From Candidatus Viridilinea mediisalina (GTDB lineage Bacteria; Chloroflexota; Chloroflexia; Chloroflexales; Chloroflexaceae): a stretch of 48,806 nt of DNA. The notes under the pieces were generated by a model, which was given only the letters and a program-made list of their open reading frames with translations, was not told the origin of the DNA and ran no database searches. The DNA lies in NCBI RefSeq assembly GCF_002532535.1, contig NZ_NQWI01000031.1, positions 1 through 48,806 of the forward strand. The letters run 5' to 3'. Both the position numbers and the translations under genes were made by a program. Below are positions 41,771-48,806 of the stretch, one piece after another. The stretch's first letter is position 1; the number at the start of each line of letters is the position of its first letter.

Positions 41771-43689
41771 CGTTCGCTATCTTCCATCAGCGCAAGTTGG
41801 CGAGCAACCTCTTCGATGGCGATACGCTGCTTACGGTAGAAGTCCGATTCGCTCATGGCGAGGCGGTTGGCCACGTCGCGTACCGTTTTGCGCTGCAGAA
41901 AACGGCCTTCGAGCAGATTGTAGAGCAGCCACTCTTGGGCCGAGGGGTCGAGTTGTTCATCGGGGCGCAGATTGGCAATTGCTTGGCGCAGGACAGTCTG
42001 GAGCGCCCGCGTACGATTGCCGCCCTGGTCTTGGATCATGCGCCGCACCGTGCGGAGACTAAGCAGAGGGCTGTCGCTCAATTTTGGCCCGCCCCAGAAT
42101 TGGGTCAGCGCCTCCTTCACCAACTGCGGGAAGGCCGGATCGAGAATGAGGTCGCTATCAAGTGTATTAATGGTTGCGGGGGTGGCCTGTTCGAGACGAC
42201 TCGCGAGTTGTTGCAGCGATTCCATTTCGGGGCCAAGGCCGCGCAGGGTGTCAAAGATGCGCTGCTGCATCTGCACGGTCGAGAGCGCCAATTCCATCTG
42301 ATGAGCTAAGATGCTGATCAATTGGCGCGTTTCGGGCGCAAGGCTGCCCCCGCGCTGGAGTTGTTCGGGCGCATAGGCAACCGCCAAGGCGCCCAGGAAG
42401 AGGCCGTCGGGGCTGCGGAGCGGCAAGAGACAGAAGCCGCCACAGTAGAGGAAGGCATCGGTTGGGGGCAGGGTATCACGCGCCCGCGCTGGCAGTTGCT
42501 CCAATTGGGGCATCAGGTCATCGAGTGGATACTCGGCGGCAAAGCGTTTGACATCGCTACGCGGGCCACAGACCGCCTTGATCGTATAGCTGCCATCGTT
42601 GGTTGGGGCGGCAACAAAGCCGATCTCGACCCGCAACGCACCACAAATCGCCACGAGCGAATTCTCCAGTAGTGCCCGCAGGTCGGCCCGGGTGAAGGTA
42701 CTGCGCGGTAGATTACGCAGATAGTCAATCTCGTCCTGATCCTGCATGTAGACGAGGGCATCGAGGTAGGGCTTGACGCGACTCACAAACAGGGGCATGA
42801 GGACGGTCATCAGCATGACGCCAAAGGTGAGCAGGGTATTTTGTGGCAAGCCCAGCAGTTGTTCAAAGAGCGGCACCACCTGCATAAAGAGGACAATTGA
42901 GATGCCCACAAAGGGGCCATAGAGCCACCAGCGCAGGAAGTCTTGCTTGATCAGGCGGTCGGGCAACAGCACTCCCTGGAACGCGACGCTATAGGTCATT
43001 ACGGTGATCATAATAGCAACGATGATGCTGGCGATGGCTTGGAGCAGTAGGATGGCGGCGGTAGGGGTGGCACTCGGTGCACCAAGGACCAAAAAGGGGA
43101 AGACGCCAATGCCGGGGGCGGCGAAGGTGGCCCCAAGGTAGCGCAGACGGCGCCGTTGGGTAATGGTCAGGGCGGTACGTTCGGAGGCAACAATCGCAAT
43201 CATCACCGTGATCGCACTAAAGATAAAGAAGAGCGTATAGCCCCAGAAGAGCGGGCCGGGGCGAAATTGGGCAATCGGGCCACTCGGCAACTCCCCGCGC
43301 ACCACCAGATCGGTGCCCAAGGCCACCAGCAGAAAGAAGGCGATACTCCCCACGTAGGCCAGGGGAATCAGCGAGCGCGTACGCGCTGCGAGGGTCTGGC
43401 GATCACCAATTGCCAGCAGCCCATTGGCCAAATGGATGTAGGCGGCGGGCACAAGGGCAATGCCGAGCCATTGCGCTCGCGCCAAAAATTCAATCGTACT
43501 CGCCCGGGTTGCACGGGCGAGCAGTAGATCGCCACCATAGACCACCACCACCCCGGTGAGCAACACCAACAAAGCGCGGGCCAGATCATTACGCCAATTC
43601 TGCATGGCGATATAGGCCAGCAGCGAGAAGGTGACAATCAACACAGCCGCTGCGAGCAACTGGTTGAGTTGGTCGAGGATTAGTAGCAT
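41767..43689 (-). CDS. Membrane sensor protein with GAF domain and helix-turn-helix end
   Basis: A 640-residue protein without kinase motifs. Residues 1-310 hold about eight transmembrane segments. Residues about 335-490 look like a GAF domain (ALLENSLVAICGALRVEIGF, GLFLGALAVAY). The last 60 residues include TVRDVANRLAMSESDFYRKQ, a helix-turn-helix-like segment as in region 4 of sigma factors. A membrane-anchored DNA-binding end is unusual; the segment may instead be a protein-binding helix pair. It is translationally coupled to the GGDEF gene (ATGA), so it probably senses a signal for it. The family is not one I can name. Confidence 0.75.
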   Translation of the reverse strand: MLLILDQLNQLLAAAVLIVTFSLLAYIAMQNWRNDLARALLVLLTGVVVVYGGDLLLARATRASTIEFLARAQWLGIALVPAAYIHLANGLLAIGDRQTLAARTRSLIPLAYVGSIAFFLLVALGTDLVVRGELPSGPIAQFRPGPLFWGYTLFFIFSAITVMIAIVASERTALTITQRRRLRYLGATFAAPGIGVFPFLVLGAPSATPTAAILLLQAIASIIVAIMITVMTYSVAFQGVLLPDRLIKQDFLRWWLYGPFVGISIVLFMQVVPLFEQLLGLPQNTLLTFGVMLMTVLMPLFVSRVKPYLDALVYMQDQDEIDYLRNLPRSTFTRADLRALLENSLVAICGALRVEIGFVAAPTNDGSYTIKAVCGPRSDVKRFAAEYPLDDLMPQLEQLPARARDTLPPTDAFLYCGGFCLLPLRSPDGLFLGALAVAYAPEQLQRGGSLAPETRQLISILAHQMELALSTVQMQQRIFDTLRGLGPEMESLQQLASRLEQATPATINTLDSDLILDPAFPQLVKEALTQFWGGPKLSDSPLLSLRTVRRMIQDQGGNRTRALQTVLRQAIANLRPDEQLDPSAQEWLLYNLLEGRFLQRKTVRDVANRLAMSESDFYRKQRIAIEEVARQLALMEDSER

Positions 43690-43789
43690 GAGGGAGCTAC
43701 ACCTTCGGATTGGGGGAGGCGATTAGCTACACGCGGCACGAGGGCCATGTGTGTAACGCTAATTATACCATTACGCCCTCTGCGAGGGA

Positions 43790-43917
43790 GAGGTACAGAG
43801 GATTTCACCATCTGCGAGGGAGAGGCACAGAGAATTTCACCACAGAGGCACAGAGGACACAGAGTTTTTGTTGTGAAATGCTATACCTCCCCTCTGTGTT
43901 CTCTGTGCCTCTGTGGT
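43790..43917. repeat. CACAGAGG inverted repeat, terminator-like
   Basis: Arms 43839-43864 and 43892-43917 are inverse copies of the CACAGAGGCACAGAG repeat (26 bp, one mismatch), with TTTTTG after the left arm and AAAAAA after the right. Two degenerate direct copies of a TCTGCGAGGGAGAGG segment lie at 43778-43825. The structure lies between the GH2 gene and the sensor gene and could end transcripts of the former. The remainder of 43690-43943 is without a gene. Confidence 0.8.
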
Positions 43918-43943
43918 AAAAAACTCTATATCTCTGCAAACCT

Positions 43944-46094
43944 CTAGCGTGAGCCACCCACGTCAATCTCGTAGACCTGACGCACCTCGTGTTCTACGCC
44001 GGCCAGATGCAGGTGCAGGGTGTAGCGTCCGGGCATGGTGGGAGTGAGGCGCAGCCGGTCGGCCACAATCGGGGCGCAGTCGGCGGGCAGGTCGAGGCGC
44101 TGGCGCACTTCGGCAATCAGGTTGCCTGCCGGATCGCGCAGGTGCGCCTCTAGTTGTGCCCCCAGGATCGTGCGTCGCGCATCGTTGACGACGCTGATGG
44201 GCAGATGGATCGCCTCGCCCAGGGCGTAGGTGCGTGGAAAGAAGATGCAGTAGACGTACTGCGGGCTGAAGGCTAGGCGCAAGGCATAGTAAGAGCGCTT
44301 CGGCACACGCCAATAGTCCACAATACTCCACAGAACCGCAGGGTAGGGATCGAGGAAGAGGAAGGCAATGATTCCGCCCGTAGGTTGATATTTGCGCTCA
44401 CGCAGGCGATCCACGTAGTAGCGGTTGATAAAAACCTGGTAATCTTGGCTCATATCCACCACTTCAGCCAGCGATTTGGCCTCACGCCAAGGCAGCCAAT
44501 TGGCCATAATCTCACCCTGAAGACCGTGGTGCGCCTCAAGCCGGCGGATCGCCGCTTCATTCAGCGGATCGGGCATAAAGCGGCGGCTACTCTCAAGGTT
44601 GGGAAAGCTCTGGGTGCCAAATTCAGTGATGAAGCTCAGGTTGCCAGGGAAGCGGCGTTGCATCATTTCGGCATCCTCAAGGGTGCCATAGCTGCGATAC
44701 CAGCCAAAATAGGCGTGGCAATCGGTTCCTTCGCGCGCATAGGGCAGGTGAAATTCGCCCGACGAGCGCACCACTGGGCGCGTGCTATCCTCCTGTTCAG
44801 CCAAAGCCTTCATCTGGGTGTCGAGCACATCGCGGTTCCAACTGAAGCCCAGGGCCGAGATTTGGGTGCGTAGTCGCGCAAACCAGCTTTCGTCGGCAGT
44901 ATCTTCGAGCAGAAAGGCTTCGTTGTGCATACACCAGACCGCAAGGGCCGGGTGGCTGCCAAGCAGCCGCACCATGGCGCGTACTTGCCGTAAGCCTTCA
45001 GCTAAGACACTATGATCGTAGACCCATTGTAGCGGGAAGTCTTGCCACAGCAGGATGCCCGCCTCATTAGCAGCAGCATAGAATTCAGGATGTTCTACAT
45101 GGGCATGGACACGTAACATATTGAAGTGGCAATCGCGGGCCAGAACCAGATCATGCTCATAACGCTCACGGGTCATTGTAGCGATGCGCATATCACCCGG
45201 CGGATAGTTATTGCCTTTGACGAAAAAGCGTTGGCCATTCAGATACGCAATCCATTGGCGCAATTCAAATGTTCGCACACCAAAGGTGAGCTTGAATGTG
45301 TCACTAAGTTGCTCGTTCACTACAATGTCAAGTGTTACATCATAGAGATCAGGGCGACCTAGATCATGCGTCCACCAGAGGCGCGGCTCGCGCAGCTTGA
45401 TCAGCCCGCCAATGCGTTGCACGCCTGCAATGAGTTCGCGTTGCAGCGCAAATTCTTGGGTAGCCCCAGCAAAGGTACGGGGGCTAAAGCGCAGGCGCAG
45501 CGTCACCGGGCCGGCATGGGCAGCATTGAGGTCAAGATCAAAACGCACCTGGGCAAAGCGCGCATCACAGGCACTCGTCAGCAGACGGGCGTGGCTCAGG
45601 CGCACCGCACCGCTGGCATGCAACTCCACCGGCAGCCAGATGCCCCCAGGGTTAGCATGAGGATCGAGGCAATCCCAGTGCGAAAAGACACCCGTGAGCA
45701 TCTTTTTGCCCAATTTGTTGCGCTCTTCAGGGCAATCCACCTCAACCAGCAGCGTATTCTCAGCCTGAAGCAACTCGGTCACCTCCACCTCATGGGGGAT
45801 AAAATAGCCCGCGTGGGCACCAAGATCTACGCCATTGAGGTAGACACGGGAATAGTAGAAGACACCAGCGAGCCGCAGCCATTGACGTTGCCCCGGCGCA
45901 GGGTGGGGGTGGGAATGGGTAAAGCGGCAACGGTAGACCACCTTGCCGTGATGCGCTTCAAGGCCCGGCAGTTGTTGCCAATGGCCCGGCACCTGAGCAG
46001 GCTGCCAACCATGCTCATCGCGCGGGTAGATACCCTGATGAAACTCCTTGAGTGGGCGGATCTGCCAATGATCGGTGAGGGTTTGGTCGTGCAT
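43944..46094 (-). CDS. Glycoside hydrolase family 2 (beta-galactosidase/mannosidase-like)
   Basis: A 716-residue GH2 enzyme. The N-terminal jelly-roll domain includes RLAGVFYYSRVYLNGVDLGA. An immunoglobulin-like domain follows, then the TIM barrel with acid/base Glu392 in CMHNEAF and nucleophile Glu491 in ITEFGTQSF, then a C-terminal beta region. HNE and TEFG suit retaining beta-galactosidase, beta-mannosidase or beta-glucuronidase; the sequence does not settle which. No signal peptide is seen, so it is probably cytoplasmic. It stands alone, between tRNA-Lys upstream and the sensor gene downstream. Confidence 0.9.
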   Translation of the reverse strand: MHDQTLTDHWQIRPLKEFHQGIYPRDEHGWQPAQVPGHWQQLPGLEAHHGKVVYRCRFTHSHPHPAPGQRQWLRLAGVFYYSRVYLNGVDLGAHAGYFIPHEVEVTELLQAENTLLVEVDCPEERNKLGKKMLTGVFSHWDCLDPHANPGGIWLPVELHASGAVRLSHARLLTSACDARFAQVRFDLDLNAAHAGPVTLRLRFSPRTFAGATQEFALQRELIAGVQRIGGLIKLREPRLWWTHDLGRPDLYDVTLDIVVNEQLSDTFKLTFGVRTFELRQWIAYLNGQRFFVKGNNYPPGDMRIATMTRERYEHDLVLARDCHFNMLRVHAHVEHPEFYAAANEAGILLWQDFPLQWVYDHSVLAEGLRQVRAMVRLLGSHPALAVWCMHNEAFLLEDTADESWFARLRTQISALGFSWNRDVLDTQMKALAEQEDSTRPVVRSSGEFHLPYAREGTDCHAYFGWYRSYGTLEDAEMMQRRFPGNLSFITEFGTQSFPNLESSRRFMPDPLNEAAIRRLEAHHGLQGEIMANWLPWREAKSLAEVVDMSQDYQVFINRYYVDRLRERKYQPTGGIIAFLFLDPYPAVLWSIVDYWRVPKRSYYALRLAFSPQYVYCIFFPRTYALGEAIHLPISVVNDARRTILGAQLEAHLRDPAGNLIAEVRQRLDLPADCAPIVADRLRLTPTMPGRYTLHLHLAGVEHEVRQVYEIDVGGSR

Positions 46095-46151
46095 AGTGTC
46101 GTTAGATCAGCAACGCCCCGTCCAGCACTTGGACGGGGCGTTACGCGAACT

Positions 46152-46226
<75 letters not shown>

Positions 46227-46287
46227 GCAAAGCGAGAGCATTATACGCCGCTTGGCCTATCCTGTCAACCAAGATTAAGCCTCCCGG

Positions 46288-46400
46288 TGGAGGTTTGGAG
46301 GAGGCGAAGCCTCCCCCAAAAAACTCTTGTTGTTGCGTTGTGGCGGCTTCGCCGCCACAACGCAACAACAAACGGGGTTTGGGGCGTAGCCCCAAAAACT
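46288..46400. repeat. Hairpin cluster with 21-bp perfect stem
   Basis: GAGGC-GAA-GCCTC (46301-46313) is followed by a perfect 21-bp stem (46327-46347 with 46351-46371) tipped GGCGGC-TTC-GCCGCC, then GGGGC-GTA-GCCCC (46381-46393). This is the same three-part order as at 22122-22273, with a different lower stem. It lies upstream of tRNA-Lys and could insulate it from def. Confidence 0.8.
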
Positions 46401-46432
46401 TTTGACGTAGCTCTACCCCTGGTGACAGCACA

Positions 46433-46479
46433 TGCTATAATTATTAAGAGAGTGCGCGAGGGAACCTGGTTCCCTCGCA
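46433..46479 (+). promoter_or_regulatory. Extended -10 promoter of def, and transcribed hairpin
   Basis: TGCTATAAT at 46433-46441 equals the element before the ROK gene. From 46457 to 46479 a stem GCGAGGGAACC / GGTTCCCTCGC lies in the expected 5' leader. The hairpin starts about 10 bases after the predicted start of transcription, so it would form the 5' end of the message and may protect it. Confidence 0.5.
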
Positions 46480-46522
46480 TCCCCTCCGTTAGCGTAGAAC
46501 ATATGAGGAGCAAGCATCAATC

Positions 46523-47083
46523 ATGGCGTTGCGACGAATTTTTCGTATTGATAACGATAGCGATAAGAAGGTTCTCAAAACTCATTGCCGTCCCGTCAAG
46601 TTGCCCGACCGCAATATGAAACAGCTTATTGCCGATATGTTTGAGACGATGCAGGCAGCGAATGGGGTTGGCTTGGCAGCACCGCAGGTTGGTTTGCCGA
46701 TCCAGCTTTGTATCATCGAGATTCCTCCTGAAGTTGAAGAACAACCAGATGGCACCCAGGTTGAGGTTGCTCCCGTCGAGCACTATGTACTCATCAATCC
46801 TAAAATTGTCAAGGTCAGTGGTGAAGAGGTCATGCGCGAAGAGGGTTGCCTGAGCCTACCCGGTTGGTATGGCCAGGTGCCCCGCCATACCTGGGTGACG
46901 GTTGAGTTTCAGGATGTGAGCGGCAAGCTCCGGCGTTTGCGTAAAGCAGGTGGCCTGCTTGGTTGGGTAATTCAGCATGAAGTTGATCACCTCAATGGCA
47001 TCCTCTTTACGGAACGCATCCGTGATTTGAGTACCTTGCGCGATATGAACGCTGAGGCTGAGGCGGAGAAATTGGTAGTCTGA
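46523..47083 (+). CDS. def: Peptide deformylase
   Basis: A 186-residue peptide deformylase, which removes the N-formyl group from new proteins. The three family motifs are present: GVGLAAPQVG, EGCLSLPG (metal cysteine) and QHEVDHLNG (two metal histidines and catalytic glutamate). An insert EVEEQPDGTQVEVAPVEHY between strands is a little longer than usual. The start at 46523 follows GAGGAGC. The phytochrome-like gene starts 10 bp after its stop. Confidence 0.95.
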   Translation: MALRRIFRIDNDSDKKVLKTHCRPVKLPDRNMKQLIADMFETMQAANGVGLAAPQVGLPIQLCIIEIPPEVEEQPDGTQVEVAPVEHYVLINPKIVKVSGEEVMREEGCLSLPGWYGQVPRHTWVTVEFQDVSGKLRRLRKAGGLLGWVIQHEVDHLNGILFTERIRDLSTLRDMNAEAEAEKLVV

Positions 47084-47093
47084 AGAAATTTTC

Positions 47094-48767
47094 ATGGCTA
47101 ATCTCTTCTTTGAGTGTGATGCCAAAGAACATGATGTCGTTATTCACATCCAAGCTCATGGGGTGCTGCTGGTGCTGCATGAGGCTGACCTGACGGTACT
47201 TCAGGTGAGCGCCAATACCGAGCAGTTGCTCGGAGTTGCGCCCGAGCAACTGCTCGCTCAGCCGCTGACAGCCCTCTTCGGAACCGCCCAGGTGGCCCAT
47301 CTGCACACGATGCTGCTGCTGTTGCAACCGGAGATGCGTTCGCTCATGCATCTGCAACTGCAACCCCCTCACCCCCAGCACCCCCTGCTGGCGCAAGTCC
47401 AACGCCAACCCGGATGCATCTTGCTTGAACTTGAGCCCGCCCCCTCCTTGTTGATGCCCTGGAGCGAACTGGTGGCTGCGTTGCGGGCCTTGCGTACCCT
47501 GCGTAGCCTGGCGGGCATCTGGCCCGTAGTGGCGGCTCAGGTGCGCCGATTGACCGCCTTTGAGCGTGTGACGGTTGTCCAGTTCCAGCCCGATGGAAGT
47601 AGCCTCGTTTTGGCTGAACAACTCCATGCGAATGTGGCCTCATTTCACCCACACATGGTGCCCACCCGCCTGCCCCCGCTCCAACGCGCCTACTACCTCA
47701 ACGCGCAGATTTGTGTTCTAGTTGATCTAAAAACCGATCCAGTTGGGTTGATCTCCGCAGCACATGGGTCGCCACCGCTTGCCTATGAGTACGTAACGCT
47801 GCTTGCACCTCCTGCGGCACAGCGGAGCGTATTGCAGCAAGAGGGGGTACGTGCCGCACTCAATATTCCCCTCTTTCATCACGGTAGCCTCTGGGGTATG
47901 ATCTGTTGTGTGGATTACACACAGCCACACCCGACCACCTTTATCCTGTGGACCATTGCCGAGTTGTTGAGCGAATTCCTCAGCCTGCGTCTCAGTACCC
48001 TCGCACTACAACCCGAAGCGCTCACCTCGCACCTCACGGAACGCCAGAGTGTGCTGCGTCTCGGCTGGCTCCAGACCATCACCGCTGCGCTTGGTGAAGC
48101 CCTGAACCTGCAAGCGGTGGCGAGTGTGATCGTAGAGTTGGCAACAGCAGCGATAGAGGCCCAGCAGGGCTACCTGCTACTACGTTCGGCTGATGGCGTA
48201 AGCCTTGAATTGGCTAATGCCAGTGAACATACTGTTGAACAAGGACATCAAACCGACAATTGTCCCTTGGATGCCAAGCTGCCGATTACCGAAGCGGTGC
48301 GCTGTGGAACCGCACTGTTTCTTGCTCAGATACCCGCAGATGATCCGCGTTTTCGTGATGTAACGCACCAGGCGATCAACATTTCCACGGGCGGGGTGGC
48401 CGCCCTGCCCCTTGGCGATGGTGCGCGCGGCGGGATCATCTTTGCTTTCAAACAAGCCCATAGCTTTAGCCCGGCTGAACAGGAGTTTCTGCTAACGGTC
48501 GCTGAGTTGACCCTGCACGCCCTAGATCGGGTGCGCCTCTATGATGATCTACAAAAGGCTCGTGCCCAAGCCGAGGCCGCCGTGCGCATGCGCGACCAAT
48601 TTCTCTCCGTAGCCACCCACGAACTGAAGAGTCCCATGGCCGCTCTGGTGGGTCATGCCCAGTTGATCGAACGACGCCTGGCTAAAGCTGAACATAGCGA
48701 TGCCGCGCTGCGCGTGGCGCTGCAACAGATTATACCAATTACCATTGAACATTCCGCATTGTTGTGA
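47094..48767 (+). CDS. Phytochrome-like sensor kinase, truncated by a repeat element
   Basis: A 557-residue sensor. Residues 5-110 resemble the phytochrome PAS domain (CDAKEHDVVIHIQAHGVLLV, shortened). Residues about 130-310 match the phytochrome GAF (YYLNAQICVLVDLKTDPVGL, GVRAALNIPLFHHGSLWGM). The DIP and conserved histidine motifs for bilin are replaced (PTRLPPLQ, CCVDYTQ), so bilin binding is doubtful. A second GAF (about 345-485) and a HisKA helix with His509 (VATHELKSPMAALVG) follow. After LRVALQQI the reading runs into the conserved repeat (48729 onward) and stops at once, without an ATPase domain. It cannot be an active kinase as it stands. Confidence 0.8.
   Translation: MANLFFECDAKEHDVVIHIQAHGVLLVLHEADLTVLQVSANTEQLLGVAPEQLLAQPLTALFGTAQVAHLHTMLLLLQPEMRSLMHLQLQPPHPQHPLLAQVQRQPGCILLELEPAPSLLMPWSELVAALRALRTLRSLAGIWPVVAAQVRRLTAFERVTVVQFQPDGSSLVLAEQLHANVASFHPHMVPTRLPPLQRAYYLNAQICVLVDLKTDPVGLISAAHGSPPLAYEYVTLLAPPAAQRSVLQQEGVRAALNIPLFHHGSLWGMICCVDYTQPHPTTFILWTIAELLSEFLSLRLSTLALQPEALTSHLTERQSVLRLGWLQTITAALGEALNLQAVASVIVELATAAIEAQQGYLLLRSADGVSLELANASEHTVEQGHQTDNCPLDAKLPITEAVRCGTALFLAQIPADDPRFRDVTHQAINISTGGVAALPLGDGARGGIIFAFKQAHSFSPAEQEFLLTVAELTLHALDRVRLYDDLQKARAQAEAAVRMRDQFLSVATHELKSPMAALVGHAQLIERRLAKAEHSDAALRVALQQIIPITIEHSALL
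48729..48764 (-). repeat. Repeat-element end interrupting the kinase gene
   Basis: ATACCAATTACCATTGAACAT followed by CCGCAT corresponds to the end part of the heads at 8784-8808 and 18161-18185 in inverse orientation. Its own frame ends in TGA at 48765-48767 region. The window stops 39 bp later, so the far end and any leftover kinase domain are not visible. Confidence 0.75.
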
Positions 48768-48806
48768 TACACTGAAATTACCCGTTTTCGTGTCGAGATC
48801 AAAGAG

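Overview
The window looks like a chromosomal segment of a Chloroflexota bacterium, probably a filamentous Chloroflexales relative. This is inferred from gene content, not from a marker gene: a LysW carrier-protein lysine pathway, olefin (ole) genes, a phytochrome-like kinase, multi-domain GAF kinases, and moderately high G+C with very many short intergenic repeats. The genes are mostly housekeeping or metabolic, with one defence island.

Layout. 0.1-2.4 kb: membrane PAS/GAF histidine kinase. 2.6-10.4 kb: plus-strand run of an atypical ROK protein, a 49-aa small protein, a 713-aa protein of unknown function, a HEAT-repeat protein, a LmbE deacetylase, a FemAB-like transferase and MurE. 10.6-14.7 kb: single-chain type IIG-like restriction-methylase and a small unknown. 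14.7-19.9 kb: VWA-domain remnant, then OleB, oligopeptidase B and OleC. 19.9-20.6 kb: an antitoxin-like gene, and a Phd-type antitoxin preceded by a PIN-toxin stub. 21.0-27.8 kb: minus-strand alpha-aminoadipate lysine operon (homocitrate synthase, LysT, LysU, homoisocitrate dehydrogenase, LysW, LysX, LysY). LysW is only 55 residues long and ends in EDWGE. 28.2-30.2 kb: ybaB-recR, a roadblock-fold protein and a sulfite-oxidase-like molybdoenzyme.

30.3-39.3 kb: DNA phosphorothioation (dnd) island. dndC, dndD, dndE and a second dndB-like gene are intact. dndA has lost its centre in frame. The first dndB has an internal, out-of-frame deletion. The plus-strand restriction arm is a PLD-helicase protein that stops just after Walker A and overlaps (ATGA) an intact HNH nuclease resembling phosphorothioate-binding restriction enzymes. 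Next comes a HicAB pair with a dead toxin and an intact antitoxin.

40.1-43.7 kb: a membrane GAF sensor coupled to a HisKA-like/REC/REC/GGDEF protein. 43.9-46.1 kb: GH2 glycosidase. 46.2-47.1 kb: tRNA-Lys(CTT) and peptide deformylase. 47.1-48.8 kb: a phytochrome-like kinase that ends inside a repeat element.

The most unusual layer is the repeats. A recurrent element combines 7-bp tandem repeats with a conserved head carrying two short stems. Compensatory base changes preserve those stems between copies. Most copies sit just after stop codons in the same orientation as the gene. One complete copy (20921-21032) has terminal inverted repeats and supplies the lysY stop codon, and another head copy ends the terminal kinase. 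Other hairpin families, including one built on GGGAACCTGGTTCCC, occupy many gene junctions.
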